From Polyangiaceae bacterium (GTDB taxonomy: Bacteria > Myxococcota_A > Polyangia > Polyangiales > Polyangiaceae): a stretch of 64,000 nt of DNA. The position numbers and the translations under genes are program-made. Within the stretch, counting starts at the first letter, position 1. Each line of letters begins with the position of its first letter. The stretch lies in contig JAHBVX010000017.1 of NCBI GenBank assembly GCA_019637295.1, forward strand, positions 1 to 64,000, given 5' to 3'. The notes below the pieces were generated by a model, which searched no databases, had not been told where the DNA came from, and was given only the letters and a program-made list of their open reading frames with translations. Of this stretch, positions 18,940 to 27,559 are shown piece by piece.

Positions 18940-19635
18940 ATGCGTACGCTTCTGCTCGTTTCCGCTGCGGCCCTCGCGATTGCCGGCTGCACTCGTCAAG
19001 AGTCGCCGTCCACCAACCCGGAGTCCAAGCCGTCCGCCGCCGTGGCCGCGGCTACGAGCGCCCCGCCAGCCCCCGAGCCCGAGGCCAAGCCCGAGCCCGA
19101 GGCCAAGCCCGAGCCCGAAGAGAAGCCCGCCAAGGAGCCCGCGCGCACCCCAGACGTGGAGTACGTGCCCACTCCGCAGCCCGTCGTGGACAAGATGCTC
19201 GACATGGTCAAGCTGAAGAAGACCGATGTGCTCTACGACCTTGGCTGCGGCGATGGGCGCATCGTCGTCACCGCGGCGAAGAAGTACGGCGTCAAGGCCT
19301 TCGGTTACGACATCGACCCGGTGCGCGTGGCCGAGGCGAAGGCGAACGTGAAGAAGAACGGCGTCGAGAACCTCGTCACGATCGAGGAGGCCGACGTGTT
19401 CACGCTGGACCTGTCTCCAGCGAACGTCATCACCGTCTACCTGCTGCCGGAGCTGAACGTGCGACTCATCCCCCAGCTCGAGAAGCTCAAGCCGGGCTCG
19501 CGCGTGGTGAGTCACGACTTCGACATGGCGGGCGTCAAGCCCGACAAGCACATCCAGTTCACGCCCAAGGACCCCGGGGCGCGCGAGCACGACATCTACT
19601 TGTTCACGACGCCGCTCAAGAAAGAGAAGAAGTAG
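18940..19635 (+). CDS. Exported lipoprotein with a class I methyltransferase fold
   Basis: This 231-residue protein begins with a lipoprotein signal (ALAIAGC lipobox), then a Pro/Glu/Lys linker of repeated PEPEAK units, then a complete Rossmann methyltransferase core. The core has motif I DLGCGDGRIVVTAA, the Asp of YDIDPVRVAEA, and EEADVFTLDL. AAGGAGA 7 nt before the ATG at 18940 supports the start that includes the signal. An S-adenosylmethionine-dependent enzyme in the periplasm is puzzling, since the cofactor is cytoplasmic. Its last 20 bp overlap the end of birA on the other strand. The fold is clear; the activity and substrate are unknown. Confidence 0.8.
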   Translation: MRTLLLVSAAALAIAGCTRQESPSTNPESKPSAAVAAATSAPPAPEPEAKPEPEAKPEPEEKPAKEPARTPDVEYVPTPQPVVDKMLDMVKLKKTDVLYDLGCGDGRIVVTAAKKYGVKAFGYDIDPVRVAEAKANVKKNGVENLVTIEEADVFTLDLSPANVITVYLLPELNVRLIPQLEKLKPGSRVVSHDFDMAGVKPDKHIQFTPKDPGAREHDIYLFTTPLKKEKK

Positions 19636-20413
19636 GGCGCGCTTCGAGCAGCTCGACGTGCCCACCGTGCACGGTGGCTCGACCCCTGTCTGTCTCGATC
19701 ATCAGCCCGCCGTCGGCGGCGATGCCGGCGGCGACCCCGGCGACGCCGTCCACGCGCACCCGCTTGCCGTAGAGCGCGTCGTGGACGCCGAGTTGGCTCA
19801 CGATCGCTGCGCATCCGCCGCGCTCGTGCTCCAGCAGGCGCTGCTCGAGGGCCGCCAGCAGATCGACCCACAGCGCCTCTTGGGCGCGGTCCGTCGCGCC
19901 GAGTCGTGCGAGCGAGGTCGCCCGCAGCTCCGGGGGGAAGTCGCGGGTCTCTACATTCAGGCCGACCCCCACGATCAACGCCTGCACCTCGCGGCCCGAC
20001 ACCACGCTCTCGACCAAGATGCCCGCGATCTTCTCGCCCAGCACCCACACGTCGTTGGGCCACTTGAGCTGCACCGGCGAGGTGACCCGCGCCGCCACCA
20101 CGTCGCGAACCGCCAGGCCCACCGCCAAGGTCACGGGCGGGGCGTCGGCGGCGAACAGCTTGGGGCGAATCACCAGCGAGCCCGTCAAGTTCTCGCCGGC
20201 CGGCGACAGCCAGCTGTTGCCGTGCCGCCCGCGGCCACGGCGCTGGGCGGCCGCGATCACCAGCGCGCCGTCGGGTGCGCCCGCGCGTGCCCAGGCGAGG
20301 GCGTCATCGTTCGTCGACTCCGTCTCGGCGAGGGTGCGAAGCGCGCGCCCCAGCTGTAGCCCGCGAGCGTCGCGGAGCCGTTCGAATCGAGGCGCGTCGA
20401 AGCCGCCGCTCAC
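19616..20413 (-). CDS. birA: Biotin-[acetyl-CoA-carboxylase] ligase
   Basis: BirA activates biotin with ATP and attaches it to the carrier subunit of biotin enzymes such as acetyl-CoA carboxylase. The 265-residue protein shows the biotin/adenylate loop GRGRHGNSWLSP, the core LKWPNDVWVLGEKIAGILVE and a C-terminal SH3-like domain. It lacks the N-terminal helix-turn-helix of the E. coli repressor form, so it should be ligase only. The start is the GTG at 20413, which overlaps the nadC stop (GTGA). The gene ends inside the convergent methyltransferase-like gene. Confidence 0.92.
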   Translation of the reverse strand: MSGGFDAPRFERLRDARGLQLGRALRTLAETESTNDDALAWARAGAPDGALVIAAAQRRGRGRHGNSWLSPAGENLTGSLVIRPKLFAADAPPVTLAVGLAVRDVVAARVTSPVQLKWPNDVWVLGEKIAGILVESVVSGREVQALIVGVGLNVETRDFPPELRATSLARLGATDRAQEALWVDLLAALEQRLLEHERGGCAAIVSQLGVHDALYGKRVRVDGVAGVAAGIAADGGLMIETDRGRATVHGGHVELLEARPTSSLS

Positions 20414-21252
20414 AATCGCTCCAAATCCAGCGAAATGTCCGCCGCGCGTACGGTGTGCGTCAGCGCGCCGACGCTGATCACGTCTACGCCGTGAGCAGCG
20501 AGCTCCGCGATGCGCTCCAGGGTCACCCCGCCGCTGACCTCCACCAGCGCCCGACCGCGACACTTGCTGACGGCTGCGGCGATGTCCCCCGCCTTGAAGT
20601 TGTCGAGCATCACGATGTCTGCGCCGGCCGCCAGGGCCTCGTCGAGGGCCGCGAGGGACTCCACCTCGATCTCCAGCTTGCTGGTGTGGGGCGCGCGCTG
20701 TCGTGCGCGATCGAGCGCCGCTCGGATGCCGCCCGCAGCCTCGATGTGGTTGTCCTTGATCAGCACCGCCGAGCCGAGGGTGTCGCGATGGTTGTGTGCG
20801 CCGCCGATGCGCACGGCGTACCGCTCCAGGGCGCGCAGCCCCGGGGTGGTCTTGCGGGTGTCGGTGATGCGTGTACGGCTGCCCTCCGGCAGCGCGTCCA
20901 CCAGCTGCCGCGCGTGGCTGGCGATGCCCGAGAGCCGCTGCGCGAAGTTCAGCGCCGTCCGCTCGGCCATCAAGATCGAGCGAGCCGAGCCTTCGACCTC
21001 GAACAACACGTCGCCGTCGCTCGCGCGGGCTCCTTCGGGCAGCTTCGCCTCCACGCGCACGCCGGGGTCCACGCGATAGAACGCTCGCGCGAACACATCC
21101 GCGCCGCACACCACCAGCGCCTGCTTGGCCCGCGCCCGCGCGATGGCCCGAGTGTCTTCGCCCACGCACGCCTCGGTGGTCAGATCCCCGCCTGCCAGAT
21201 CCTCGCGCAGCGCGCGATCGACCGCCTCGTCGATGATCACGTCGAGCAACAT
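20410..21252 (-). CDS. nadC: Nicotinate-nucleotide pyrophosphorylase (quinolinate phosphoribosyltransferase)
   Basis: NadC converts quinolinate and PRPP to nicotinate mononucleotide, the step that feeds de novo NAD synthesis. The 280-residue length is standard. Motifs include EDLAGGDLTTEACV, the substrate-binding RTALNFAQRLSGIA, TRKTTPGLRALERYAVRIGGAHNHR-type residues (about 135-160), and VSGGVTLERIAELAAHGVD with SVGALTH near the end. It overlaps birA by 4 bp, an arrangement seen in many bacteria. The ATG at 21252 gives the normal N-terminus. Confidence 0.95.
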   Translation of the reverse strand: MLLDVIIDEAVDRALREDLAGGDLTTEACVGEDTRAIARARAKQALVVCGADVFARAFYRVDPGVRVEAKLPEGARASDGDVLFEVEGSARSILMAERTALNFAQRLSGIASHARQLVDALPEGSRTRITDTRKTTPGLRALERYAVRIGGAHNHRDTLGSAVLIKDNHIEAAGGIRAALDRARQRAPHTSKLEIEVESLAALDEALAAGADIVMLDNFKAGDIAAAVSKCRGRALVEVSGGVTLERIAELAAHGVDVISVGALTHTVRAADISLDLERL

Positions 21253-21277
21253 GACGAGCCGTGTACTTCAGCTGTAC

Positions 21278-21979
21278 TCACCCCGCCAGGCCGTAGCTAC
21301 GCGCGAGGAAGGCGGTCAGCAGATTGGCCAGGGCGTGGAACACGAGCGGCGCTCCGATCCCCCCCGTCCGGGCGCGCAGCCAGCCGAACACCAGCGACGG
21401 AAAGAACACCGCGAGTCGGTTCGGGTTGAAGTCGGTGGCGAGGTGGCCGAGCGCGAAGATCACACTCGTCAGCAGCAGCCCGGGACCGACCAGGGCGCCC
21501 AGCAGTCGCCACTTGGGTCGAAACGCCTGGTCGAGCGAGGTCTGGAGATAGCCGCGATAGAAGGCCTCCTCCGGTAGCGCGATCACGAGCAACTGCCCGA
21601 GCACTTCGTCACTGGGTGAGGCCGGCCAGACGGCGGAGAACTCGTGCGGTGGCTTCCACCACGCGAGCCAGCCGAACCAGAAGGCAGGGAAGATCAGCAG
21701 GGCCGCGCCCACACCCCACCCGAGCGCCAACGCGGCTTCGCGCCCGAGGCGCGCGGGCGACAGCGGGTGCGGCTCGAGCAGTCCGCCCAGCGAGAGCCCG
21801 AAGCGGCCGGGCTCCGAGTCGCTCCGGAGCGCGAGCAGGTAGGTGGCGGCCAGGAACGCGAGACCGACGCCGGTCGCGGCCAGGTTGTCGGGCAGCGAGT
21901 AGGACAGCGCCGTGACCGCGAGCGTCGTGAGCAGCGCAGCGAGCAGCGGGCCGCGGGCGGATCGGGTCGGGGTGCTCAT
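21278..21979 (-). CDS. CPBP-family intramembrane glutamic protease
   Basis: This 233-residue membrane protein has about seven hydrophobic segments. It carries the CPBP (Abi/CAAX-protease-like) motifs: the catalytic-glutamate segment PEEAFYRGYLQTSLD, a histidine in IFALGHLATDF, and the terminal FHALANLLTAFL. Relatives in myxobacteria include myxosortases, which process MYXO-CTERM tails, so it is a candidate partner for the 7363-8796 protein; family membership alone does not prove it. The start at 21979 places a short polar tail before helix 1; the longer open frame to 22150 overlaps the divergent control region. Confidence 0.8.
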   Translation of the reverse strand: MSTPTRSARGPLLAALLTTLAVTALSYSLPDNLAATGVGLAFLAATYLLALRSDSEPGRFGLSLGGLLEPHPLSPARLGREAALALGWGVGAALLIFPAFWFGWLAWWKPPHEFSAVWPASPSDEVLGQLLVIALPEEAFYRGYLQTSLDQAFRPKWRLLGALVGPGLLLTSVIFALGHLATDFNPNRLAVFFPSLVFGWLRARTGGIGAPLVFHALANLLTAFLARSYGLAG

Positions 21980-22203
21980 CGGCGCGTGACCGGCACACCT
22001 AGCCCGGCTGCCCACGCAGGGAAACACGTTCGGGGCCCGCCCTCGGCCCTTTTTCCGAAGCTTTGGCTCCCCGTGGAGCCGATCCTGGGATAAGGTCGGC
22101 CGCTCGCTCGGGGGCCGGCAGGCACACGAACACCGTGCGCACCGGCTCACAGCGCACGGCGGACGCCGTTCGACCCCGAGCTCGTCGGTTTACTGGAGGA
22201 GTC

Positions 22204-24711
22204 ATGGTCGACGCGCAACTCGACGCCGGGGACGGCAACTTCAAGAAGGGGCGCTTCAACCCCTTCGTCATCCTGATCGGCATGGTGGCCGTGGCCGCCC
22301 TCGGACTGTTCCTGGTCATCGGGCTCAAGCAGGAAGGCGAGCGCCTCACCGCGGAGCAGGCGGAGGAGCAGAAGAAGGCGATCTACGTGCTCCCGAAGGA
22401 AGAGCAGCTCCCGAAGTGGCGCGAGTGGGCCAAATCGGATCGGAGTCAGGAGCTGCGCGCCGAAGCGCTCAAGCAGCTCGCCTGGGCCAAGGACCCGGAG
22501 GGTGTGGATCTGGCCATCGCGTCGCTGACCCACCAGGCCGAGCCCATACAGGGTATGGCCGCGACCGCGCTCGCGGAGTTTGGCGTGCCGTTGGCCGAGA
22601 AGGCCAAGGCTCCCTTGCTCGCTGCGTTCGACAAGGTTGGGGCGGGCGCCAAGCCACAGGTCGCCTGGGCGCTGGTGGTCCTCGGCGAGTCGGCGGCGTT
22701 CGACAAGATCATGCCGCTCTACCGCAACGGGCACCTCTCACAGGTGCAGCGTCTGGGCGGGGGCAACGCCTTCGACCCTCAGAAGATGGTCCGTCTCATC
22801 GACCTCGACAAGCTGGCTACCTACGCCGGGGATGAGAGCCCAGCCGTGCGCCAGCTGGTGGCCACGGTCTTGTCCCGCAACGCCGAGCCCAAGTTCACCG
22901 ACACGCTGATCCAGCTAGTGAAGGACGCGGACGGCGAGATCGCGCGGCAGGCCGCGCCGGGTCTGGGCAAGATCGGTGACGCGCGCGCGCGCGGTCCGCT
23001 GCTCGAGGCGCTGAAGGGCGCTGACAAGGAGAGCCGCACCAAGTACCTCGAGGCGCTGCGCGACGGTATCGGCACCCAGGGGCTCGTACTCGCGCTGTCC
23101 ACCGTGTCCGAAGAGACGGAGAAGGGTTGGTTCCAGACCAAGCAGGTGTTCGACCTGGTCCGCGTGATGGCGGATCCCCGCGGCGGGGACTCGCTGCGGG
23201 AGTACATCGACACCAATCCGCACATTCACTGGCAGACCGAGGCCGCCATCGCCATGGCCGAGGTCGGGGATGTGCGCGCGGTGCCCACCCTCGCCAAGCG
23301 ACTGCGCATGGATCCGCTGAAGATCTACAGCGACCAGTACGACCACGAGCAGTTGCTCAAGCGCGACGATCAAGAGCGCGTCGTGGCGGCTCGCATGATC
23401 GCCGATCTGGCGGTGCTGCACCCAGACAAGCGCGAGCAGATCCGGCTGGACGCCGAGGACGCGCTGATCTTTTGGATCCACGAGCTCCCCTCGCCGCACG
23501 CCAACGGCCTGCGCGCGCTGGCCGCGATGGAGAGCAAGAAGGACTTGGACGCCCTGCGCAAGTGGGCGGACCCGAAAGCGCCCTTGCCCAAGGAAGGACA
23601 GCAGCCGCCTTTCCCCGAGGAGTGGGTGATCGCGCAGAGCGCGATGCGCTACGTCGGCTGGCTGAAGGACGAGCAGTCCTGGAGCGTGCTCGAGCGCGGG
23701 CTCAAGCGCCGCCCGGCGGAGCTCGACGTGACCATGGACGGGCTCATGCAAGGCGGGGTCGCGATCCTGGGCATGGCGCTGCGCGCCATCGGCGTGGGTG
23801 CGGCGCAGGGGATGAGCGAGTGGGGCGATCCCAAGGCGTTCAAGATGTTGCTCGACTACATCGAGGAGCCCAAGAACAACGAACAGAGCCGGACCGAGGC
23901 GTGCGCAGCGCTGGCCTGGGTGGCCAAGAAGGAGGACATGCTCGAGGTCGCCAAGCGGGTCGAGCAGTACTCCAAGCCCGACAAGGCGGACTCGTTCCGA
24001 CGGGCCTGCTTCCTCGAGACGCTGATCACCCGCCCCGTCGACGGCATGGCGGCCGCGATGATCGGCATGCTCAAGCCCGACGCGGCGCTCGAGACACGCC
24101 ACCAGGTTGCTCGCGCCATCGGCAAGGCTGGGCTCGACGCCGAGACCGAGAAGCGCCTGTTCGAGCTCATGGCCGACGAGACCCTGATGAACGACGCGGC
24201 CCTGGCGCTCATCCTCGGAGGCAGCCCCGACGTGGCCTCCCGCGCGGTCGCGATGTACGCGGACAAGGCGAAGGCGGCGCTCGAGGACCTGGGCGACCTC
24301 TGGTACCGCAGCTTCGGCTACTGGTCGAAGGAGGATCTCGAGACGGGCCGCATCTTCAAGTACATCGACAACGCCGTAGCCATCTCGCGGGTTCAGATCA
24401 AGCAGACCCAACAAGAGTGGGCGCCCGTGATGCTCATGAAGCAGCTCGACAACCTGCAGTTCGACAACGGCCCGCACTCCTTCACCCGCGTGGTGCTGCG
24501 GCATCGGCTGTGGCAGATGGCCCAGGACGAGGGCAAGCCCGAGCTGATGGAAGGCGCCATTCGAGCGCTCAGCTTCATGAAGGAGCAGGGCGTGCTGCTC
24601 GCGCTGCGAGACGGCAAGGGCAAGAGCGGTGACCTCGCCCGCGAGGCCTACTTCCAGCTCATGAACCCCAAGGTCGTGACCGGGGTCAAGCTGCCCGACG
24701 ACGAGAAGTGA
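22204..24711 (+). CDS. Large membrane-anchored HEAT-repeat protein
   Basis: This 835-residue protein has one N-terminal membrane helix (FNPFVILIGMVAVAALGLFLVIGL, about 18-40, cited as a helix only) and then an all-helical solenoid of HEAT-like repeats over most of its length. Examples are LRAEALKQLAWAKDPEGV and ARQAAPGLGKIGDARARGP. HEAT solenoids are protein-binding scaffolds, so it probably organises an envelope complex on the periplasmic face. TGGAGGA 4 nt before the ATG at 22204 sets the start. Its stop overlaps the GTG of the lipoprotein gene, so the two products likely act together. No catalytic motif is visible. Confidence 0.72.
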   Translation: MVDAQLDAGDGNFKKGRFNPFVILIGMVAVAALGLFLVIGLKQEGERLTAEQAEEQKKAIYVLPKEEQLPKWREWAKSDRSQELRAEALKQLAWAKDPEGVDLAIASLTHQAEPIQGMAATALAEFGVPLAEKAKAPLLAAFDKVGAGAKPQVAWALVVLGESAAFDKIMPLYRNGHLSQVQRLGGGNAFDPQKMVRLIDLDKLATYAGDESPAVRQLVATVLSRNAEPKFTDTLIQLVKDADGEIARQAAPGLGKIGDARARGPLLEALKGADKESRTKYLEALRDGIGTQGLVLALSTVSEETEKGWFQTKQVFDLVRVMADPRGGDSLREYIDTNPHIHWQTEAAIAMAEVGDVRAVPTLAKRLRMDPLKIYSDQYDHEQLLKRDDQERVVAARMIADLAVLHPDKREQIRLDAEDALIFWIHELPSPHANGLRALAAMESKKDLDALRKWADPKAPLPKEGQQPPFPEEWVIAQSAMRYVGWLKDEQSWSVLERGLKRRPAELDVTMDGLMQGGVAILGMALRAIGVGAAQGMSEWGDPKAFKMLLDYIEEPKNNEQSRTEACAALAWVAKKEDMLEVAKRVEQYSKPDKADSFRRACFLETLITRPVDGMAAAMIGMLKPDAALETRHQVARAIGKAGLDAETEKRLFELMADETLMNDAALALILGGSPDVASRAVAMYADKAKAALEDLGDLWYRSFGYWSKEDLETGRIFKYIDNAVAISRVQIKQTQQEWAPVMLMKQLDNLQFDNGPHSFTRVVLRHRLWQMAQDEGKPELMEGAIRALSFMKEQGVLLALRDGKGKSGDLAREAYFQLMNPKVVTGVKLPDDEK

Positions 24712-25310
24712 TTCGCGCTCGTTTCGGACTCGGGGTCGCCGTCGGCGTCGCCCTCGCCGTGGCGGCGGCGGGGGCGTGCGCCCCTCGCAAGGGCTCGCCC
24801 GTCGCTAGGGGGCCGCGGCTGCTGAAGCTCGAGGCATTCCCCGGCGCGGTGGTCGAACGAGCCTGCGTGCCGACGGGCCCCGAGCAGTGCTTCAATGCGC
24901 GGGACGACAACTGCAACGGGATCATCGACGAAGGCTGCGGAGTGAACACGGGCCTGGTGCAGTTCGCGGCGGCCTGGACCGAGCCCAAGGCGGACGTGGA
25001 TCTGCGCGTCGTCGATCCCAACGGCGAGCTCGTGGAGGCCGGCCGGGCGACCCAGGCGGGGTTGGTCAAGGACCGAGACTGTCCGGGAAAACGCAACGAG
25101 TGCCGGGGCCAAAACATGGAAAACGTGTACTTGGAGGCGGGGGACCCGGTGCGCGGCAAGTACCAGCTGCGCATCCGCCTGGAGGATCTGGGCGGGGAAA
25201 CCCCGCCGATTCGCGTCACCGTGGGCGCCCGGGTGGGTCCCAAGACCTACGCCCTCGAGGTCACCCTGGAGCAGGCGGGGGACGAGCGGGCCCTGACCCT
25301 CGAGCTCTGA
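24708..25310 (+). CDS. Lipoprotein with MopE-type motif and YfaP-like domain
   Basis: This 200-residue lipoprotein has a lipobox (AGAC) after a long Ala/Val signal. Next comes CFNARDDNCNGIIDEGCG, a MopE-like metal-binding motif (Asp/Asn-rich, then D-E-G-C), near residues 62-80. The remainder (ADVDLRVVDPNGELVEAGR, then YQLRIRLEDLGGETPPIRV) resembles the beta-sandwich of DUF2135/YfaP proteins. It starts at GTG, overlapping the HEAT gene stop by 4 bp. An outer-membrane partner for the HEAT protein is the simplest reading; the bound metal is unknown. Confidence 0.7.
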   Translation: MIRARFGLGVAVGVALAVAAAGACAPRKGSPVARGPRLLKLEAFPGAVVERACVPTGPEQCFNARDDNCNGIIDEGCGVNTGLVQFAAAWTEPKADVDLRVVDPNGELVEAGRATQAGLVKDRDCPGKRNECRGQNMENVYLEAGDPVRGKYQLRIRLEDLGGETPPIRVTVGARVGPKTYALEVTLEQAGDERALTLEL

Positions 25311-25382
25311 CTCCCTCCTGGCGTCGCGCGGGTTGGATCTGGTGGTCCATCTCGCCCCACAACCGACTACGCTGTCCGATCG

Positions 25383-25946
25383 GTGTCCAAGGTCAGGCTC
25401 GGCCGAGTCACTCAGTCAGTCGACGTACCGCGAGGTCCGGATGTGGTGTATCGCATCCGCGTGCCGCGGAGCTGGCTGGCCGAGGGGGCCGCGATCGAGC
25501 TCGAGCTTCCGCGCAACCTCAAGTGCGCGGCGTGTGAAGGAGGAGGGTGCGACCGCTGCGAGCGTTCGGGCGCCATCTCCGTTCGCGGCAGAGGCGAGCC
25601 CATCGAGTTGCTCGGAGTGACCCTGCCCAAGCGCGGAGACGACTTCGAGAGTACGGCGTCCGGGCGCACCGTCGTGCTGCGCATCCCCGAGCGCGGCGGA
25701 GTCTCCACCACGCCGGGAGAGCCCCCGGGACAGCTGCTGCTGCAGGTTGGGATCGCCGAGCAGCCGGACTCCGGGGTCGTACGCGTCGTGCGCGAGGAGA
25801 TCGTGGTTCCAGAAGAGGCCGAGGCCCGCCTCTCTCGGCCGACGTTGGTGCCGAGCGGCGTGAACCGCACCGTGCTGCTCGTCGCGATCCTCGTCGCGCT
25901 CTGGATCGCCCTGCTCGTCTGGCTGCGAGTGACGGGCCGGGCGTGA
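25383..25946 (+). CDS. Tail-anchored protein with DnaJ-like cysteine cluster
   Basis: This 187-residue protein has a beta-rich N-terminal half that resembles the C-terminal substrate-binding domain of DnaJ (VYRIRVPRSWLAEGAAIELELP). A CAACEGGGCDRCERSG cluster interrupts it, like half of the DnaJ zinc finger. The last 25 residues form a single membrane helix. No J domain is present. It could be a membrane-bound zinc protein related to DnaJ-type client binding, but this rests only on motif resemblance. The start is a GTG at 25383 without a Shine-Dalgarno; the stop faces the next gene across 7 bp. Confidence 0.62.
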   Translation: MSKVRLGRVTQSVDVPRGPDVVYRIRVPRSWLAEGAAIELELPRNLKCAACEGGGCDRCERSGAISVRGRGEPIELLGVTLPKRGDDFESTASGRTVVLRIPERGGVSTTPGEPPGQLLLQVGIAEQPDSGVVRVVREEIVVPEEAEARLSRPTLVPSGVNRTVLLVAILVALWIALLVWLRVTGRA

Positions 25947-25953
25947 CCTCAGG

Positions 25954-27402
25954 TCACTGGGGCACGGGCGGCGGGACGGGCTTCTCGTCGTCGGGCTGGA
26001 TGCAGGACGAGAGATCGAAGAACAGGAAGATGAGCGCCTTCTCCTGGTCCGTCAGCGGGTTGCTGTTGCACGCGGTGGGCACCGGGGTCTGAGACCCCGA
26101 GGAGACGTGGATGTCGCTCATCACCGCTCGCCCGCACTGACTCTCGGCGTCCGCCCCGACCGGGGTGTTGAAGGTGAAGTACTTCACGCCCTCGGGGTTG
26201 GCCCCCGCCGCCGGCTTGTAGATCCAGCGCTGGGCACCGGCGTTGACGGTGCGCAGATCCGAGGCCACCGACGTGATGTTGATCTGATCGCCGGTCACCG
26301 TCGAGCTCACCACCTGCAACCACTGCATGAACGCCATGCCCTTGGGGAAGCTGGTGTCGATGGTGAAAGGCGAGGAGCCGGTGCCCGCCGCGCTCTGCCA
26401 GTCCGCCAGGGCCTGGAACTCGGGTACGCCGTTCTTGAACCAGGTGTAGTGGTAGTGGGTGGCGAACACGCGGCCGCCGAGGTTCAGGTAGTCCCGGAGG
26501 TACTCACGCTGCTGCGTGGTCTTGTAGGTGTTCTGCTCGCTGCACTCGCAAGACAGGATGGTGATGTCGTACTTGGACAAGTTCGCCACGCTGTTCCAGA
26601 GCGCATCCCAGGGTGCCGGGGCGATGCCCCCCGCCACGTCGCCGCCACCCACACCCTTGTACACGTGCATGCGCCCGCCGCTCGTCGGCGCCGTGAACTC
26701 ACTATCCGCTAGGCCCATCTTTCGGAACAAGCAGGCCAGCGGGTCACAACCGCCGGTCGTGATCGCCATCTGGGGAATGTCGCCTTCGATCTGGTCCCGC
26801 GGTAGCCGAGTCTGCTGCGGATCCGACAGCACGTTGTCCTGACAGGGCTGGATCTGCGGGAGCTTGATCTGGCGTCGCCACTTGCCCACCTGCATCACGA
26901 TCGGGATGTCGACGCCCGCGGGCACGTCATCCAGCGTGAACTTGCCCTCGTGATCCGTGAGCGTCGTGCGCACGGTGTTCTTGATCGTCGTGTTGCACTT
27001 GTCGCAGGTGGCGCCCAGCGTGATCGGCTCGAGCGGCACGTCGCGGTACAGCGGCACATAGACGATGACGTTGTACAGGGGCAGCTCACCGTTCGGAGCG
27101 AACACCGTGCCGGAGATGCTGGTGGTGGCGCCGCCGCTGCACGAGGGGATCTCACATTGTAGTCCCTTGCAGGGCGGGGTCGCCTCCACGTTGACATCGA
27201 CGATGATCCCGGCCTCCTGGCCTCCGGTGTTGGTGGTGCCACCGAGGCTCGAGTCGCCGAAGATGCCGCCACCCGTGCCGCCGCCGCCCCCGAAGGCGCC
27301 GTTGCCACCGCTTCCGCCACTGGTGCCGCACGCGGCACCGCCCGCGAGCAGGGCCGTCAGGATCGAGGCAACGAGGGGAAGAAAGGCAGACTTCTGTTTC
27401 AT
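25954..27402 (-). CDS. Exported lipoprotein with carboxypeptidase-regulatory-like domain
   Basis: This 482-residue protein has a lipoprotein signal (LLAGGAAC), a Gly/Thr-rich linker and a Cys-rich segment. A beta-sandwich like the carboxypeptidase regulatory domain follows (ISGTVFAPNGELPLYNVIVYVP, about residues 95-190 as a region). The second half holds an unrecognised domain of about 280 residues with conserved cysteines (LSCECSEQNTY, QCGRAVMSDIHV). The motif ATHYHYTWFKNGVP and a class-I-amidotransferase-like layout (open sheet, YDITILSCEC) hint at a flavodoxin or GATase-like fold, unproven. The ATG at 27402 has GGGAG upstream. No enzymatic role can be assigned. Confidence 0.7.
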   Translation of the reverse strand: MKQKSAFLPLVASILTALLAGGAACGTSGGSGGNGAFGGGGGTGGGIFGDSSLGGTTNTGGQEAGIIVDVNVEATPPCKGLQCEIPSCSGGATTSISGTVFAPNGELPLYNVIVYVPLYRDVPLEPITLGATCDKCNTTIKNTVRTTLTDHEGKFTLDDVPAGVDIPIVMQVGKWRRQIKLPQIQPCQDNVLSDPQQTRLPRDQIEGDIPQMAITTGGCDPLACLFRKMGLADSEFTAPTSGGRMHVYKGVGGGDVAGGIAPAPWDALWNSVANLSKYDITILSCECSEQNTYKTTQQREYLRDYLNLGGRVFATHYHYTWFKNGVPEFQALADWQSAAGTGSSPFTIDTSFPKGMAFMQWLQVVSSTVTGDQINITSVASDLRTVNAGAQRWIYKPAAGANPEGVKYFTFNTPVGADAESQCGRAVMSDIHVSSGSQTPVPTACNSNPLTDQEKALIFLFFDLSSCIQPDDEKPVPPPVPQ

Positions 27403-27559
27403 TCCAATGCTCCCAAGTCCGCCCAGATTAGCACGGCGGAGCGGCGCCGGCGCGACCGACTCGGTGAAGGGCGGGCGCGCCGCCCGGTCCTGGTTGACGC
27501 GGAGCGGCATGCCCCCTTACACAGGGCTCAGGCGCTCACTCGAAGGGACGAATCCAGCC

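Noticed and set aside
22065-22080. GGCTCC-CCGT-GGAGCC hairpin between the CPBP and HEAT genes
   Set aside because: Short stem in GC-rich DNA with no T-run, between divergent genes, so it is not a credible terminator.
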